Assembly: GCA_964557295.1 (NCBI GenBank)
Contig: CAZKZP010000013.1
Coordinates: 6,672-70,671, forward strand
DNA length: 64,000 bases
Reading direction: 5' to 3'
From: JBFMHP01 sp964557295
GTDB lineage: Bacteria; Pseudomonadota; Gammaproteobacteria; RBG-16-57-12
Part shown: one piece after another, positions 1 to 8,228 of the stretch
Layout of the letters: each line of letters begins with the position of its first letter
Position numbering within the stretch: the stretch's first letter is position 1
Translations under genes and position numbers: made by a program
Notes under the pieces: model-generated
What the model was told of the DNA's origin: nothing
Database searches by the model: none
What the model saw: only the letters and a program-made list of their open reading frames with translations

Positions 1-65
1 GTTCGTCAGTCGGCACGAATATTGAATAACACCTATTGGCAACGCGTGATTAGAGGTGGGCCGGC

Positions 66-1703
66 ATGAGTGGATGTATCACAACCAAAAGCTGTCTAGA
101 GCTGCAAAATATTCTCTGCACCTATGTGAGTTCTCTCGCGGGCGAGTTGCCTGATGAGGTGCGGCAGGCGGTCGACACGCTCTCCGGTTGCGCTACCGCG
201 ATGTTGCCGCCCGCGCTGTTCTATGAGGTGGTGGAACAATCCGCCGTGGCCATCTCCATTACTGATACCAAGGCCAATATCCTGTATGCCAATCCCGCCT
301 TCTCGCGGGTGACCGGCTACAGCAAGGACGAGGTGTTGGCCAAAAACGAATCCCTGCTCTCCGATCGCAACACCCCGCCCATCGTCTACGAGTCCATGTG
401 GGGACGGCTGCTGCAGCAGAAGCCCTGGACCGGCATTCTGATCAACCGCCGCAAGAACGGCGAGCGTTATCTTGCCGACCTGACCATCGCGCCGGTGATG
501 GATGGCAGCGGTGTCACCACGCACTATCTCGGCCTGCACCGTGATGTCACCGAGGTCGAGCGTCTGCAACAGCTGACCAAGAACCAGAAGGCGTTGATCG
601 AATCGGTGGTGAACGCGGCGACCGTCGCCATCGTGTTGCTGAACGAGCAGGGCGACATCGTGCTGGATAATCTTGCCTACAAGGCCTATGCCAGTGACAT
701 GCAAACGGAACTGGCCTTCGATCTGCTGGATGCGATCAAGCAGAATCTTGGTGATCAATACGAGGAACTGAAACGACGTGGCGGCGATTTCAAGAATCAG
801 CAGATCAGTTTTCACGCGGGGAATAAGCTGCACGGCCGCTGGTTCAACTGCTCCGGCGCCTGGTTCAGTGAAAAGGGATTCAGCGCCGACGAGTTTTTCG
901 CGGCCAAGAAACAGAATTATCTGCTGCTGGTGGCCAATGACATCACGCACATGAAGCGCCAGGAGGATGAGATCCGCGTCAACACCATGCGCGCCTTGCT
1001 GGCCGAGGAAAAGATGAATCAGGGGATCCGCGAGACGCTGCTCGGCGCCATGTATCAGATGCAGGAGCCGTCCAATCTGATTCAGGCTGCCACCGAAACC
1101 CTGGCGCGGCGTTTCGAGGGGGATGCGGCGAGCGAGCCGTTGCTGACGGTATTGCAGCAGGCCAGTGCATCAAGCCTGCGCGCCATCGACACCCTGAAGC
1201 AATGCCTCCCGGAGGGTGTCAACCGTGAAGAGTTCCGCTTGCTCAATATCAATGATGTCTTGCGCGATATCCTGGCGCTGTCGACCGAACGCATGTTGTC
1301 GCTGGGGATTACCGTGGAATGGCAGCCCGCCCCGACGTTGCTGCAACTCCATGGACAGGACCGGCGACTGCATAGTCTGTTCAAACACCTGATCGATAAC
1401 GCCATAGATGCCATCGAGTATGGCCCGAGGCGCGGACGCGAGTTGCGTGTGAAGACCGAAGGTGATGAACAGATGATTCGTGTCCTCATCGAGGACAGCG
1501 GCCCCGGCATCCCGGCGCAGCTGCGGCTCAAGGTATTTGAACCGTTTTTCACCACACGCGGCCACCGATCCAAGGCGACCGGGATGGGGCTGACGATCGT
1601 GCAGGATGTGATCACGGATCACTTCGGCATCGTCACGTTCGATCCGGATTACGCGCACGGATGCCGGGTCCGTGTCGAGCTGCCGGTCCGCCGCGCTGAA
1701 TAA
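66..1703 (+). CDS. nifL: Nitrogen fixation negative regulator NifL
   Basis: Redox, energy and nitrogen-status sensor that binds and inhibits NifA in the cytoplasm. The 545-aa product has a PAS domain at about residues 50-165 (the FAD-type sensing PAS in this family), a second PAS-like region at about 170-300, and a GHKL ATPase-like domain at about 400-540 with an N-box (HLIDNAIDAIE), a G1 box (EDSGPGIP) and a G2 box (GMGLTIV). The H-box position that carries His in A. vinelandii NifL reads AMYQMQEP here, with Tyr at about residue 330, so autophosphorylation is unlikely. This fits NifL acting by protein-protein contact. It lies directly upstream of nifA, 43 bases apart. The ATG at 66 follows a GAGGTGGG ribosome site. 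Confidence 0.93.
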   Translation: MSGCITTKSCLELQNILCTYVSSLAGELPDEVRQAVDTLSGCATAMLPPALFYEVVEQSAVAISITDTKANILYANPAFSRVTGYSKDEVLAKNESLLSDRNTPPIVYESMWGRLLQQKPWTGILINRRKNGERYLADLTIAPVMDGSGVTTHYLGLHRDVTEVERLQQLTKNQKALIESVVNAATVAIVLLNEQGDIVLDNLAYKAYASDMQTELAFDLLDAIKQNLGDQYEELKRRGGDFKNQQISFHAGNKLHGRWFNCSGAWFSEKGFSADEFFAAKKQNYLLLVANDITHMKRQEDEIRVNTMRALLAEEKMNQGIRETLLGAMYQMQEPSNLIQAATETLARRFEGDAASEPLLTVLQQASASSLRAIDTLKQCLPEGVNREEFRLLNINDVLRDILALSTERMLSLGITVEWQPAPTLLQLHGQDRRLHSLFKHLIDNAIDAIEYGPRRGRELRVKTEGDEQMIRVLIEDSGPGIPAQLRLKVFEPFFTTRGHRSKATGMGLTIVQDVITDHFGIVTFDPDYAHGCRVRVELPVRRAE

Positions 1704-1746
1704 GCCGCGCCCGGCCAGCCGGGCGCATTGAAGAGAGTCATGATTG

Positions 1747-3294
1747 ATGCCGCCAGATAATCGCATACAGTTGGTCGAACAGCAGCTCGCCACGCTCTAT
1801 CAGGTGAGCAGGGTGCTGAGCCGGTCGCTTGATCTGCATCAAACCCTCAAGGGCGTGCTCGAGGTGCTGGATGAATACGCCGGCATCCACCGCGGCATGG
1901 TAACGCTGCTCGATCCGGAGAGCGGGGCGATGTTGATCAACGCCGCGCACGTGGAAGACGATGGGCTGTTGCAAAGCGTGAGCTACAAGCCGGGCGAGGG
2001 GATCGTCGGCACCATCCTCGCCGAGGATCAGGTGGTGGTGATCGAGCGCATCATCGACGAGCCGCGCTTCCTCGACCGCCTCGGGATCTATCATCCGCGG
2101 CTGCCGTTCATCGGCGTGCCGATCCATGTGGGCGACAGCGCGGTCGGCGTGTTGGCGGCGCAGCCCGATGCCGCGGCCAGACTGGATGAAATGGCGCTGT
2201 TCATGGAGATGGTGGCCAATCTCATCGCCCAGAGTGTGCGCTTGTCGTGGGAGGTGGAGAAGAAGCAGCAGGCACTGGCCGACGAGCGCGACCGGCTGCG
2301 CCGTCAGGTGCGCGGCAATTACGGGTTTGACAACATCGTCGGCCACACGCCGGTGATGCGCCGGGTGTTCGAACAGATCCGCCAGGTGGCCAAATGGAAT
2401 ACCACGGTGCTGATACGCGGTGAGTCCGGAACGGGTAAAGAGCTGATCGCCAACGCCATCCACTACAACTCGCCGCGCGCCAACAACAGCTTCGTCAAGC
2501 TCAACTGCGCGGCGCTGCCGGAAAACCTGCTGGAGTCGGAACTCTTTGGTCATGAAAAAGGCGCGTTCACCGGCGCGACGGCCCAGCGCAAGGGACGGTT
2601 TGAACAGGCCGATGGCGGCACGATATTTCTCGATGAGATCGGCGAAATCTCTCCGGCATTTCAGGCCAAGCTGCTGCGTGTGTTGCAGGAAGGCGAGTTC
2701 GAGCGGGTCGGCGGCAGCCGGACCATCAAGGTGGATGTGCGGGTGATCGCCGCCACCAATCGCAATCTGGAAAAAGAGGTCGATCTCGGCGCGTTTCGCG
2801 AGGATCTGTATTACCGGTTGAACGTGATGCCGATCTTCATGCCGGCGCTGCGCGAGCGGGGCGAGGATATCCCGCAGCTGGCCAATTATTTGGCGAGCAA
2901 GCTCGCCAAGCAGCAGGGCCGGCAACTCACCGTCACCGACAGCGCGATTCGCATCCTCATGCAATACGACTGGCCCGGCAATGTGCGCGAACTGGAGAAC
3001 TGCCTGGAGCGCGCCGCCATCATGAGCGAGAGCGGCACCATCGACCGCGATGTCATCGCCATCACGGGACTGGAAGAGAAGATCAAGTCCAATTTCTCCC
3101 GGACGGCCTCGTTACCGAGCACGCCCGCCGCCGTCGCGCTCGATTATCCTGAGTTGGATGAGCGCGAGCGGGTCATCGCCGCCCTGGAACAGGCCGGCTG
3201 GGTGCAGGCGAAGGCGGCCCGTCTGCTGGGGATGACGCCACGGCAAATCGCCTATCGCATCCAGATCCTGAACATCAACGTTAGGAAGATATGA
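1747..3294 (+). CDS. nifA: nif-specific sigma-54 activator NifA
   Basis: Enhancer-binding protein that activates sigma-54 promoters of nif genes. An N-terminal GAF domain spans about residues 15-170. The AAA+ domain has Walker A GESGTGKE (about 226-233), the sigma-54 contact loop GAFTGA (about 273-278) and Walker B GTIFLDEIG (about 292-300). A Fis-type helix-turn-helix (AKAARLLGMTPRQIAYRIQ) ends the protein. There is no Cys-rich interdomain linker, as in gammaproteobacterial NifA proteins that rely on NifL for oxygen response. The ATG at 1747 lies 9 bases after AAGAGAG; an in-frame TTG at 1744 is less likely. It is probably co-transcribed with nifL. Matching NifA sites occur before nifB, nifH, modA, nifE, iscA and nifV. 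Confidence 0.96.
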   Translation: MPPDNRIQLVEQQLATLYQVSRVLSRSLDLHQTLKGVLEVLDEYAGIHRGMVTLLDPESGAMLINAAHVEDDGLLQSVSYKPGEGIVGTILAEDQVVVIERIIDEPRFLDRLGIYHPRLPFIGVPIHVGDSAVGVLAAQPDAAARLDEMALFMEMVANLIAQSVRLSWEVEKKQQALADERDRLRRQVRGNYGFDNIVGHTPVMRRVFEQIRQVAKWNTTVLIRGESGTGKELIANAIHYNSPRANNSFVKLNCAALPENLLESELFGHEKGAFTGATAQRKGRFEQADGGTIFLDEIGEISPAFQAKLLRVLQEGEFERVGGSRTIKVDVRVIAATNRNLEKEVDLGAFREDLYYRLNVMPIFMPALRERGEDIPQLANYLASKLAKQQGRQLTVTDSAIRILMQYDWPGNVRELENCLERAAIMSESGTIDRDVIAITGLEEKIKSNFSRTASLPSTPAAVALDYPELDERERVIAALEQAGWVQAKAARLLGMTPRQIAYRIQILNINVRKI

Positions 3295-3332
3295 CCGGCA
3301 GGTCAGTCGGAGCCCGCACACCCTCCCGCCCT

Positions 3333-3442
3333 GTAGGAGCGAGCCCTGCTCGCGAACGGTCGGTTCATGCAAATTTCGCGAGCAGGGCTCGCTCCTACGA
3401 GGCGGGAGGGGTAGCGCGTTCGCGAGCAGGGCTCGCTCCTAC
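3333..3442. repeat. REP palindrome cluster (3 units)
   Basis: Three copies of the GTAGGAGCGAGCCCTGCTCG-type palindrome: forward at 3333-3356, reverse at 3375-3398 and 3419-3442. They lie between nifA and the nifB promoter. The same family recurs across the nif region and around the RAYT gene at 21.4-21.8 kb. Confidence 0.9.
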
Positions 3443-3448
3443 GGGGAT

Positions 3449-3464
3449 TGTCGTCTTCACCACA
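3449..3464 (+). promoter_or_regulatory. NifA upstream activator site 1 for nifB
   Basis: Exact TGT-N10-ACA match at 3449-3464, about 112 bases upstream of the nifB -24 element. A second exact match lies 33 bases downstream at 3482-3497. Confidence 0.75.
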
Positions 3465-3481
3465 TCAATCGCGCGCGTGTC

Positions 3482-3497
3482 TGTAATCATCACGACA
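3482..3497 (+). promoter_or_regulatory. NifA upstream activator site 2 for nifB
   Basis: Exact TGT-N10-ACA match, about 64 bases upstream of the -24 element. Its start is 33 bases (about three helical turns) from site 1, so both sites would face the same side of the DNA. Confidence 0.75.
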
Positions 3498-3560
3498 AAT
3501 CCCGCGCGGCGGATTTTCGAACCATTTACAAAACAAACACATGAATTATTTTTCTGAAGC

Positions 3561-3575
3561 CGGCATACCGTTTGC
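3561..3575 (+). promoter_or_regulatory. Sigma-54 promoter of nifB
   Basis: CGGCAT-N5-TTGC with the exact 12-base spacing between the invariant GG and GC dinucleotides. One position departs from the TGGCAC-N5-TTGC consensus at each end of the -24 box. It lies 58 bases before the nifB start. Confidence 0.75.
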
Positions 3576-3632
3576 ACTCCATGGATAAACCAAGTCGCGC
3601 CATGTCCGCGCATCACCATGAGAGGGTTGATA

Positions 3633-5120
3633 ATGGAACTGAAAATACTGGGTCAGAATGAGACTGCCACGATTGGCAAGGGTTGTTCCGCGGGTTCCTG
3701 CGGCAGTACCGGTGATCAAATGAGCCAGCTGTCAGAGGAGATTCGCAAGAAGGTGCAAAACCACCCCTGCTACTCCGAGGATGCCCATCACTACTTCGCG
3801 CGTATGCACGTGGCGGTGGCGCCGGCATGCAATATCCAGTGCAATTACTGCAACCGCAAATACGATTGTGCCAACGAATCCCGGCCCGGTGTGGTCTCTG
3901 AACTGCTCACACCGGATCAGGCGGTGAAAAAGACCATGGCCGTGGCGGCCAACATCCCGCAGATGACCGTGCTGGGCATCGCCGGCCCCGGCGATCCGCT
4001 GGCCAATCCAACGCGTACCTTCGAGACCTTCCGCCAGCTGTCGCAAAAGGCACCGGACATCAAACTGTGTGTCTCGACCAACGGCCTGTCTTTGCCCGAG
4101 CATGTCGAAGAGTTGAGCAAACACAACATCGACCACGTCACCATCACCATCAACACCCTGGATGCCAGGATCGGCGCCAAGATCTATCCCTGGATCTTCT
4201 GGAACAATCGCCGAATCTTCGGCGAGAAGGGTGCGCAGATCCTGATCGAACAGCAGCAGAAAGGGCTGGAGATGCTGGTGGCCAAGGGCATCCTGGTCAA
4301 GGTCAATTCGGTGATGATCCCCGGTGTCAACGATGCGCACCTCAAGGAGGTGAGCAAGGTCGTCAAGGCCAAGGGCGCGTTTTTGCATAACGTGATGCCC
4401 TTGATCGCCGAAGCGGAGCACGGTACCTACTACGGCCTGATGGAGCAGCGCAGTCCAACCGCGGCGGAATTACAGGCGCTGCAGGATGCCTGCGCCGGCG
4501 ACATGAACATGATGCGTCACTGTCGACAATGCCGCGCCGACGCCGTGGGGTTGCTGGGAGAGGATCGCGGCGCGGAGTTCACCATGGACAAGATCGAGGT
4601 CATGGAGATCGACTATCAGGAGGCAATGGTCAAACGCGCCGCAATCCACAAGGCGATCGAGGCGGAGCTGGAGAGCAAACGCAGCACCAGCAAGCCGGTT
4701 CCGCTGGTCAACGCCATGGCGCATCTGCGCCCGGTGCTGATGGCGGTCGCCACCAAGGGCGGTGGCCTCATCAATCAACATTTCGGCCACGCCAATGAGT
4801 TTCTGGTCTATGAGGCCTCGGCCGACGGAGTGCGCTTCATCGGCCATCGCAAGACCGAACTCTATTGCGTGGGTGACGATACCTGCGGCGATAAAGGGGG
4901 CGCATTGGATAAAAGCATCCGCGCCCTGGAAGGCTGCGAGGTGGTGCTGTGCGCCAAGATCGGCTACGAGCCGTGGGGCAGCCTGGAGGCGGCGGGCATC
5001 ATGCCCAACGGTGAACACGCCATGGAACCGATCGAGGATGCAGTGCTGGCCGTGTATCAGGAAATGGTCGCGGCCGGCCAGCTCGATGACGCACCCGCCG
5101 AACTGAATGCAACCGCTTGA
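3633..5120 (+). CDS. nifB: FeMo-cofactor biosynthesis radical SAM protein NifB
   Basis: Makes NifB-co, the Fe-S-carbide core of FeMo-co, from [4Fe-4S] clusters and S-adenosylmethionine. The 495-aa protein has the radical SAM motif CNIQCNYC (Cys66, Cys70, Cys73), a radical SAM barrel to about residue 310 and a C-terminal NifX/NafY-like domain (about 355-480). This is the two-domain architecture common in proteobacteria. The ATG at 3633 follows GAGAGGG with good spacing; an in-frame ATG at 3618 would precede that site and is less likely. It has its own sigma-54 promoter with two NifA sites and is followed 11 bases later by a ferredoxin gene. Confidence 0.97.
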   Translation: MELKILGQNETATIGKGCSAGSCGSTGDQMSQLSEEIRKKVQNHPCYSEDAHHYFARMHVAVAPACNIQCNYCNRKYDCANESRPGVVSELLTPDQAVKKTMAVAANIPQMTVLGIAGPGDPLANPTRTFETFRQLSQKAPDIKLCVSTNGLSLPEHVEELSKHNIDHVTITINTLDARIGAKIYPWIFWNNRRIFGEKGAQILIEQQQKGLEMLVAKGILVKVNSVMIPGVNDAHLKEVSKVVKAKGAFLHNVMPLIAEAEHGTYYGLMEQRSPTAAELQALQDACAGDMNMMRHCRQCRADAVGLLGEDRGAEFTMDKIEVMEIDYQEAMVKRAAIHKAIEAELESKRSTSKPVPLVNAMAHLRPVLMAVATKGGGLINQHFGHANEFLVYEASADGVRFIGHRKTELYCVGDDTCGDKGGALDKSIRALEGCEVVLCAKIGYEPWGSLEAAGIMPNGEHAMEPIEDAVLAVYQEMVAAGQLDDAPAELNATA

Positions 5121-5131
5121 GGAGGCACGCA

Positions 5132-5407
5132 ATGGCTCTATCGATCAACGAACGCTGCGTGAACTGCCACGCCTGCCAGCCGCTGTGCCCGAACGATGCG
5201 ATCTTCCTGGCGGAAGGCCACTTCATGATCAATCCAAAGAAGTGCACCGAGTGCGAGGGTGATTACGCCGCTCCGCAGTGCGCGGAGATCTGCCCGATCG
5301 AAGCGACGATCCTGAATAGCTTCGGTGAACCGCTGTATCCGCTGGGCTCGCTGACCGGCATACCGGTCGAAAAGATCCGGGAGCTGGAAGCGGCGGGTTA
5401 CATCTAA
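5132..5407 (+). CDS. fdxN: 2[4Fe-4S] ferredoxin downstream of nifB
   Basis: Small 91-aa electron carrier. The first cluster motif is CVNCHACQPLCP (C-x2-C-x2-C-x3-C). The second, CTECEGDYAAPQCAEICP, has eight residues between its second and third Cys, as in Allochromatium-type ferredoxins. A ferredoxin in this position (nifB-fdxN) is typical of proteobacterial nif clusters and is thought to serve NifB or nitrogenase. The start at 5132 follows a strong GGAGG site, 11 bases after the nifB stop. Confidence 0.92.
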   Translation: MALSINERCVNCHACQPLCPNDAIFLAEGHFMINPKKCTECEGDYAAPQCAEICPIEATILNSFGEPLYPLGSLTGIPVEKIRELEAAGYI

Positions 5408-5422
5408 TGCGCAACATCGCAC

Positions 5423-5491
5423 GTAGGAGCCGGCCCTGCCGGCGAATATCGTGTCTGGAGATTGCACGTACGAGCCGGCCCTGCCGGCGAA
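5423..5491. repeat. REP palindromes (2 units, CCGGC stem variant)
   Basis: Two direct copies of the variant with stem CCGGC...GCCGG, at 5423-5446 and 5468-5491, between the ferredoxin gene and nifQ. The second has GTACGAGC instead of GTAGGAGC. Confidence 0.85.
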
Positions 5492-5513
5492 TATTCCGCC
5501 CGGGGAGAATCAC

Positions 5514-6086
5514 ATGTTGTCAGCCCAGGAAAAACCGTCCTCCCGCCGTGAGACCCTGTACTACCAATTGAAGGGCCACTGTCTTGAACGCGCCAACAGC
5601 GAAATCTTTTGCCGCATTATCGCCAGTTGGCACTACGGTGACGGCATGCTGCCAAGCTGTCTTGGCTTGAGTGAATCCGAGTATCGCACGATGTGGACCG
5701 CCTATTTTCCCGCGCTGCCGCTCTGGCCGTGCCAGGGGTGCGACATCGATCGCAGTCGCCAGTACGAACGCGCGGACCTCACCGCGCTGCTTATCGAGCA
5801 CCGCGCACATCAGGACACATCAGAACTCTGGCTGGCCGAAATCCTCGTGGCCGGCTGCATGGGAGTCGACCATCTCTGGCAAGATCTTGGGTTATGGTCG
5901 CGCACTGACCTGAGCGCATTGTTGCACGATAATTTCTCCGCGCTGGCCGCGAAAAATGTCCACGATATGAAGTGGAAGAAATTTCTCTACAAACAACTGT
6001 GTGACAGAAAGGGTGTTTATGTCTGTCGCGTGCCATCGTGCGAGCTGTGCGCGGATTATGACAACTGCTTCGGCGCCGAACTCTGA
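5514..6086 (+). CDS. nifQ: Molybdenum-handling protein NifQ
   Basis: NifQ is proposed to supply molybdenum, as a Mo-Fe-S cluster, for FeMo-co assembly. The 190-aa product ends with the family signature C-x4-C-x2-C-x5-C (CRVPSCELCADYDNC), which binds the cluster. The ATG at 5514 follows GGGGAGAA. It lies between the nifB-fdx pair and draG, 21 bases before draG, so the two may share a transcript. A REP pair precedes it. Confidence 0.93.
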   Translation: MLSAQEKPSSRRETLYYQLKGHCLERANSEIFCRIIASWHYGDGMLPSCLGLSESEYRTMWTAYFPALPLWPCQGCDIDRSRQYERADLTALLIEHRAHQDTSELWLAEILVAGCMGVDHLWQDLGLWSRTDLSALLHDNFSALAAKNVHDMKWKKFLYKQLCDRKGVYVCRVPSCELCADYDNCFGAEL

Positions 6087-6107
6087 ACGATCATTGGTGG
6101 GTGCTCA

Positions 6108-7010
6108 ATGAAGCAGACCGAGTTGCGTGAGCGCGCCACCGCAGCCTATCTCGGGCTTGCCATTGGCGATGCCCTCGGGGCGACGGTCGAGTTCATGACA
6201 CCTCGTGAGATCAAGCAGCAGTACGGCGTGCACACTGAAATCCTCGGTGGCGGCTGGTTGAAACTAAAACCGGGGCAGGTGACCGACGATACGACCATGA
6301 GCCTCGCCCTGGGCGAAGCTATCCTTGGCAGTGGCAGTGTTCATCCCGACAGCTGTGCGCAGGCCTTGCTGCAATGGATGCGCGACAAACCGGTGGACAT
6401 CGGCAATACCGTGCGGCGTGGCCTGGTGCGTTATCGCCGCAGCGGCGCGCCGCATGGCGTGCCCGACGAACATGATGCAGGTAACGGCGCCTGCATGCGC
6501 ACGCTGCCCGTTGCGCTCTATAGCTATGGCGCACCAGAGGCAGCGATCGATGCAGCGAGTGCAGCCCAGGCGCACATCACGCATCACAACGCATTCTCAG
6601 ATGCCGCCACGCGCTGCGTGATCGAGCTGGTCCACCGGGCCCTGGACGGCGCAGACCTCTTGAGTCTGTTGCATCAAACCGTGCGCCCCTTTATCGACCG
6701 CTGGCCCGCGTTTCGTTTTCGTGGCCAGTTGCGCGCCAATCCCAGCGGCTATATCGTCGATACGATGCAAGTGGTGTTTCAAGGTTTGTTTGACAGCGAC
6801 AATTTCGAAAACTGCCTGACCGAAGTCGTCAATCAAGGCGGCGATGCGGATACCACCGGCGCCATCGCCGGGATGATCGCCGGCGCGGTTTATGGCTTGG
6901 AGGGCATTCCACCGCGCTGGTTGAAGGGACTGGATAAAACGATCCGCCAGCGCTGCGAGCAACAGGCGGTGGCATTGATACAGCTGTCAGCCGGATACCA
7001 GCCCCCGTAG
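6108..7010 (+). CDS. draG: ADP-ribosyl-[dinitrogen reductase] hydrolase DraG
   Basis: Removes ADP-ribose from Arg101 of NifH and so reactivates nitrogenase. The 300-aa protein is of ADP-ribosylglycohydrolase type with acidic metal-binding motifs: GLAIGDALG near the N-terminus, VTDDTTM at about residues 58-64 and GGDADTTGAIAG near residue 245, which bind two divalent metals in this family. The partner transferase draT lies about 2.8 kb downstream on the other strand. The stop codon TAG (7008-7010) is formed by the first bases of a REP element, so the natural C-terminus may have been altered. Confidence 0.94.
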   Translation: MKQTELRERATAAYLGLAIGDALGATVEFMTPREIKQQYGVHTEILGGGWLKLKPGQVTDDTTMSLALGEAILGSGSVHPDSCAQALLQWMRDKPVDIGNTVRRGLVRYRRSGAPHGVPDEHDAGNGACMRTLPVALYSYGAPEAAIDAASAAQAHITHHNAFSDAATRCVIELVHRALDGADLLSLLHQTVRPFIDRWPAFRFRGQLRANPSGYIVDTMQVVFQGLFDSDNFENCLTEVVNQGGDADTTGAIAGMIAGAVYGLEGIPPRWLKGLDKTIRQRCEQQAVALIQLSAGYQPP

Positions 7011-7074
7011 GAGCGAGCCCTGCGCGCGATACTCATGATGACAAGACATTTTCGCGAGCAGGGCTCGCTCCTAC
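7007..7074. repeat. REP pair between draG and the SIR2-like gene
   Basis: A forward unit at 7007-7030 (with GCGCGCGA in the right arm) and a reverse unit at 7051-7074. The forward unit supplies the draG stop codon. The reverse unit is translated as the C-terminal tail of the convergent SIR2-like gene. Confidence 0.88.
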
Positions 7075-7944
7075 GGGGGAAGCATCTGCCAGCGTTTGCA
7101 TCTTCGCCACGCCGGTGCAACCGGCCGCCATCACATCGTTGATGTCCGCGCGGATGATCTCCAGGCCATGACGTTCACAAAAGCGCATCTCCTTTTGCGT
7201 GGGTTCAGGGATCAGGACCCAGCCACGCTGGCCGTCTTCGCGATAGGTGATGTCCGCCATCACCATGCGCTCGGTGTCGCGGTTCAGACGCAGTCCCATC
7301 AACAGGTACTTCTTGTCCTTGCGGTATTCCTTGAGAAACGCGGGAATGGCGAAGCCGCCCATCAGCTCGGTGATGTAATCGACGTAGTCGGCGTCCGAGG
7401 CAATAAAGTTTGGAGTCGGACGCGGCGTACCCATCGGTTTGAATAATATCGGCAACGCGGTATCCGTTTCGTCCTGCTTGATCGCGCAGTAGCTTGAGCC
7501 GTCGTAATGGAAAATCTCAAAGCGATATTCGTAGGCGAGCCGCGCCACCCCTTGAATCAAGATGTGCGGAGTGTCGCCATAGCTGTCCTGCAACTGGGTA
7601 TCGCGATTGATATCCACTACATAGTCGGGCTTGATCGCCGCCAGCCAGTCATGGAAGGGTGCGCGAGTCCATGGTGTATCGCCGTACAATCTGGTCAGAA
7701 AGTTGTTCACAAAGGAGCGCCCGCGTTTCAATTCCAGATTCATCGCCGCGCGCGGGAATTCGTACATCAGTTTAGGGGCCATGGGGTTGCCGTTGTTCAT
7801 GGCGATGATCAGGCTGTCGCTGTCGGCGGGGATGGGTGCGCCGGTCGCGCGATTGACCGCACCACTCAAGACGCCAGACCCAAGAAAGGGTACGACGGTT
7901 CCATTCTTGATGCCTGCCAATATGCCGTTGAGCTCTGTTGTCAT
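7033..7944 (-). CDS. SIR2-like domain protein of the draT/draG region
   Basis: A 303-aa protein whose N-terminus (VPFLGSGVLSGAV) resembles the nucleotide-binding start of SIR2-like (sirtuin-fold) domains. Catalytic function cannot be assigned from the sequence. It lies between draG and draT, the NAD-dependent nitrogenase switch, and has a near-perfect sigma-54 promoter, so a nif-related role is likely; an NAD- or ADP-ribose-linked role is inference. The final residues (VGASPARENVLSS) are translated from a REP element and are probably not ancestral. The ATG at 7944 is chosen because MTTELNGILAG starts the conserved part. Confidence 0.75.
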   Translation of the reverse strand: MTTELNGILAGIKNGTVVPFLGSGVLSGAVNRATGAPIPADSDSLIIAMNNGNPMAPKLMYEFPRAAMNLELKRGRSFVNNFLTRLYGDTPWTRAPFHDWLAAIKPDYVVDINRDTQLQDSYGDTPHILIQGVARLAYEYRFEIFHYDGSSYCAIKQDETDTALPILFKPMGTPRPTPNFIASDADYVDYITELMGGFAIPAFLKEYRKDKKYLLMGLRLNRDTERMVMADITYREDGQRGWVLIPEPTQKEMRFCERHGLEIIRADINDVMAAGCTGVAKMQTLADASPVGASPARENVLSS

Positions 7945-7985
7945 GGTTGGATTCTCCGTATGCAATTGATCTTGATGTTGCCAGA

Positions 7986-8000
7986 GCAATATCGGTGCCA
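7986..8000 (-). promoter_or_regulatory. Sigma-54 promoter of the SIR2-like gene
   Basis: On the minus strand, TGGCAC-N5-TTGC is an exact consensus match with correct spacing, 42 bases before the start codon at 7944. Confidence 0.75.
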
Positions 8001-8181
8001 GGTCGAGACTGCTTTGGCCTGTGCATGATTTGGGTCGTCATCATGCAGCCGATGATTCCATAAGGCGTTGATTTCATAATGTTGACGGCGCAACTCGGGA
8101 TGCGCTGCATATTGCAGTGGTAAATTGCTGCGGGTCGGCCTGAGGTTGAATTGTCGTTGATAGTGCAAGCGCGCCCTCAAT

Positions 8182-8197
8182 TGTAGGGTTTGTGACG
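8182..8197 (-). promoter_or_regulatory. Near-consensus NifA site upstream of the SIR2-like gene
   Basis: TGT-N10-ACG, one base from TGT-N10-ACA, about 185 bases upstream of the minus-strand sigma-54 promoter. Its first 15 bases (TGTAGGGTTTGTGAC) are identical to a perfect NifA site before iscA, read on the opposite strand. Confidence 0.45.
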
Positions 8198-8228
8198 AAA
8201 GCGCCAGCTTGGTCTGGCCCGTTTTCGA

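Noticed and set aside
11..26. Sigma-54-like element upstream of nifL (CGGCAC-N5-TTGA)
   Set aside because: The -12 box lacks the invariant GC and no NifA site is visible in the few bases available.
1738..2964. 408-codon ORF antisense to nifA
   Set aside because: nifA carries all AAA+ motifs on the plus strand; the antisense is a codon-bias artefact.
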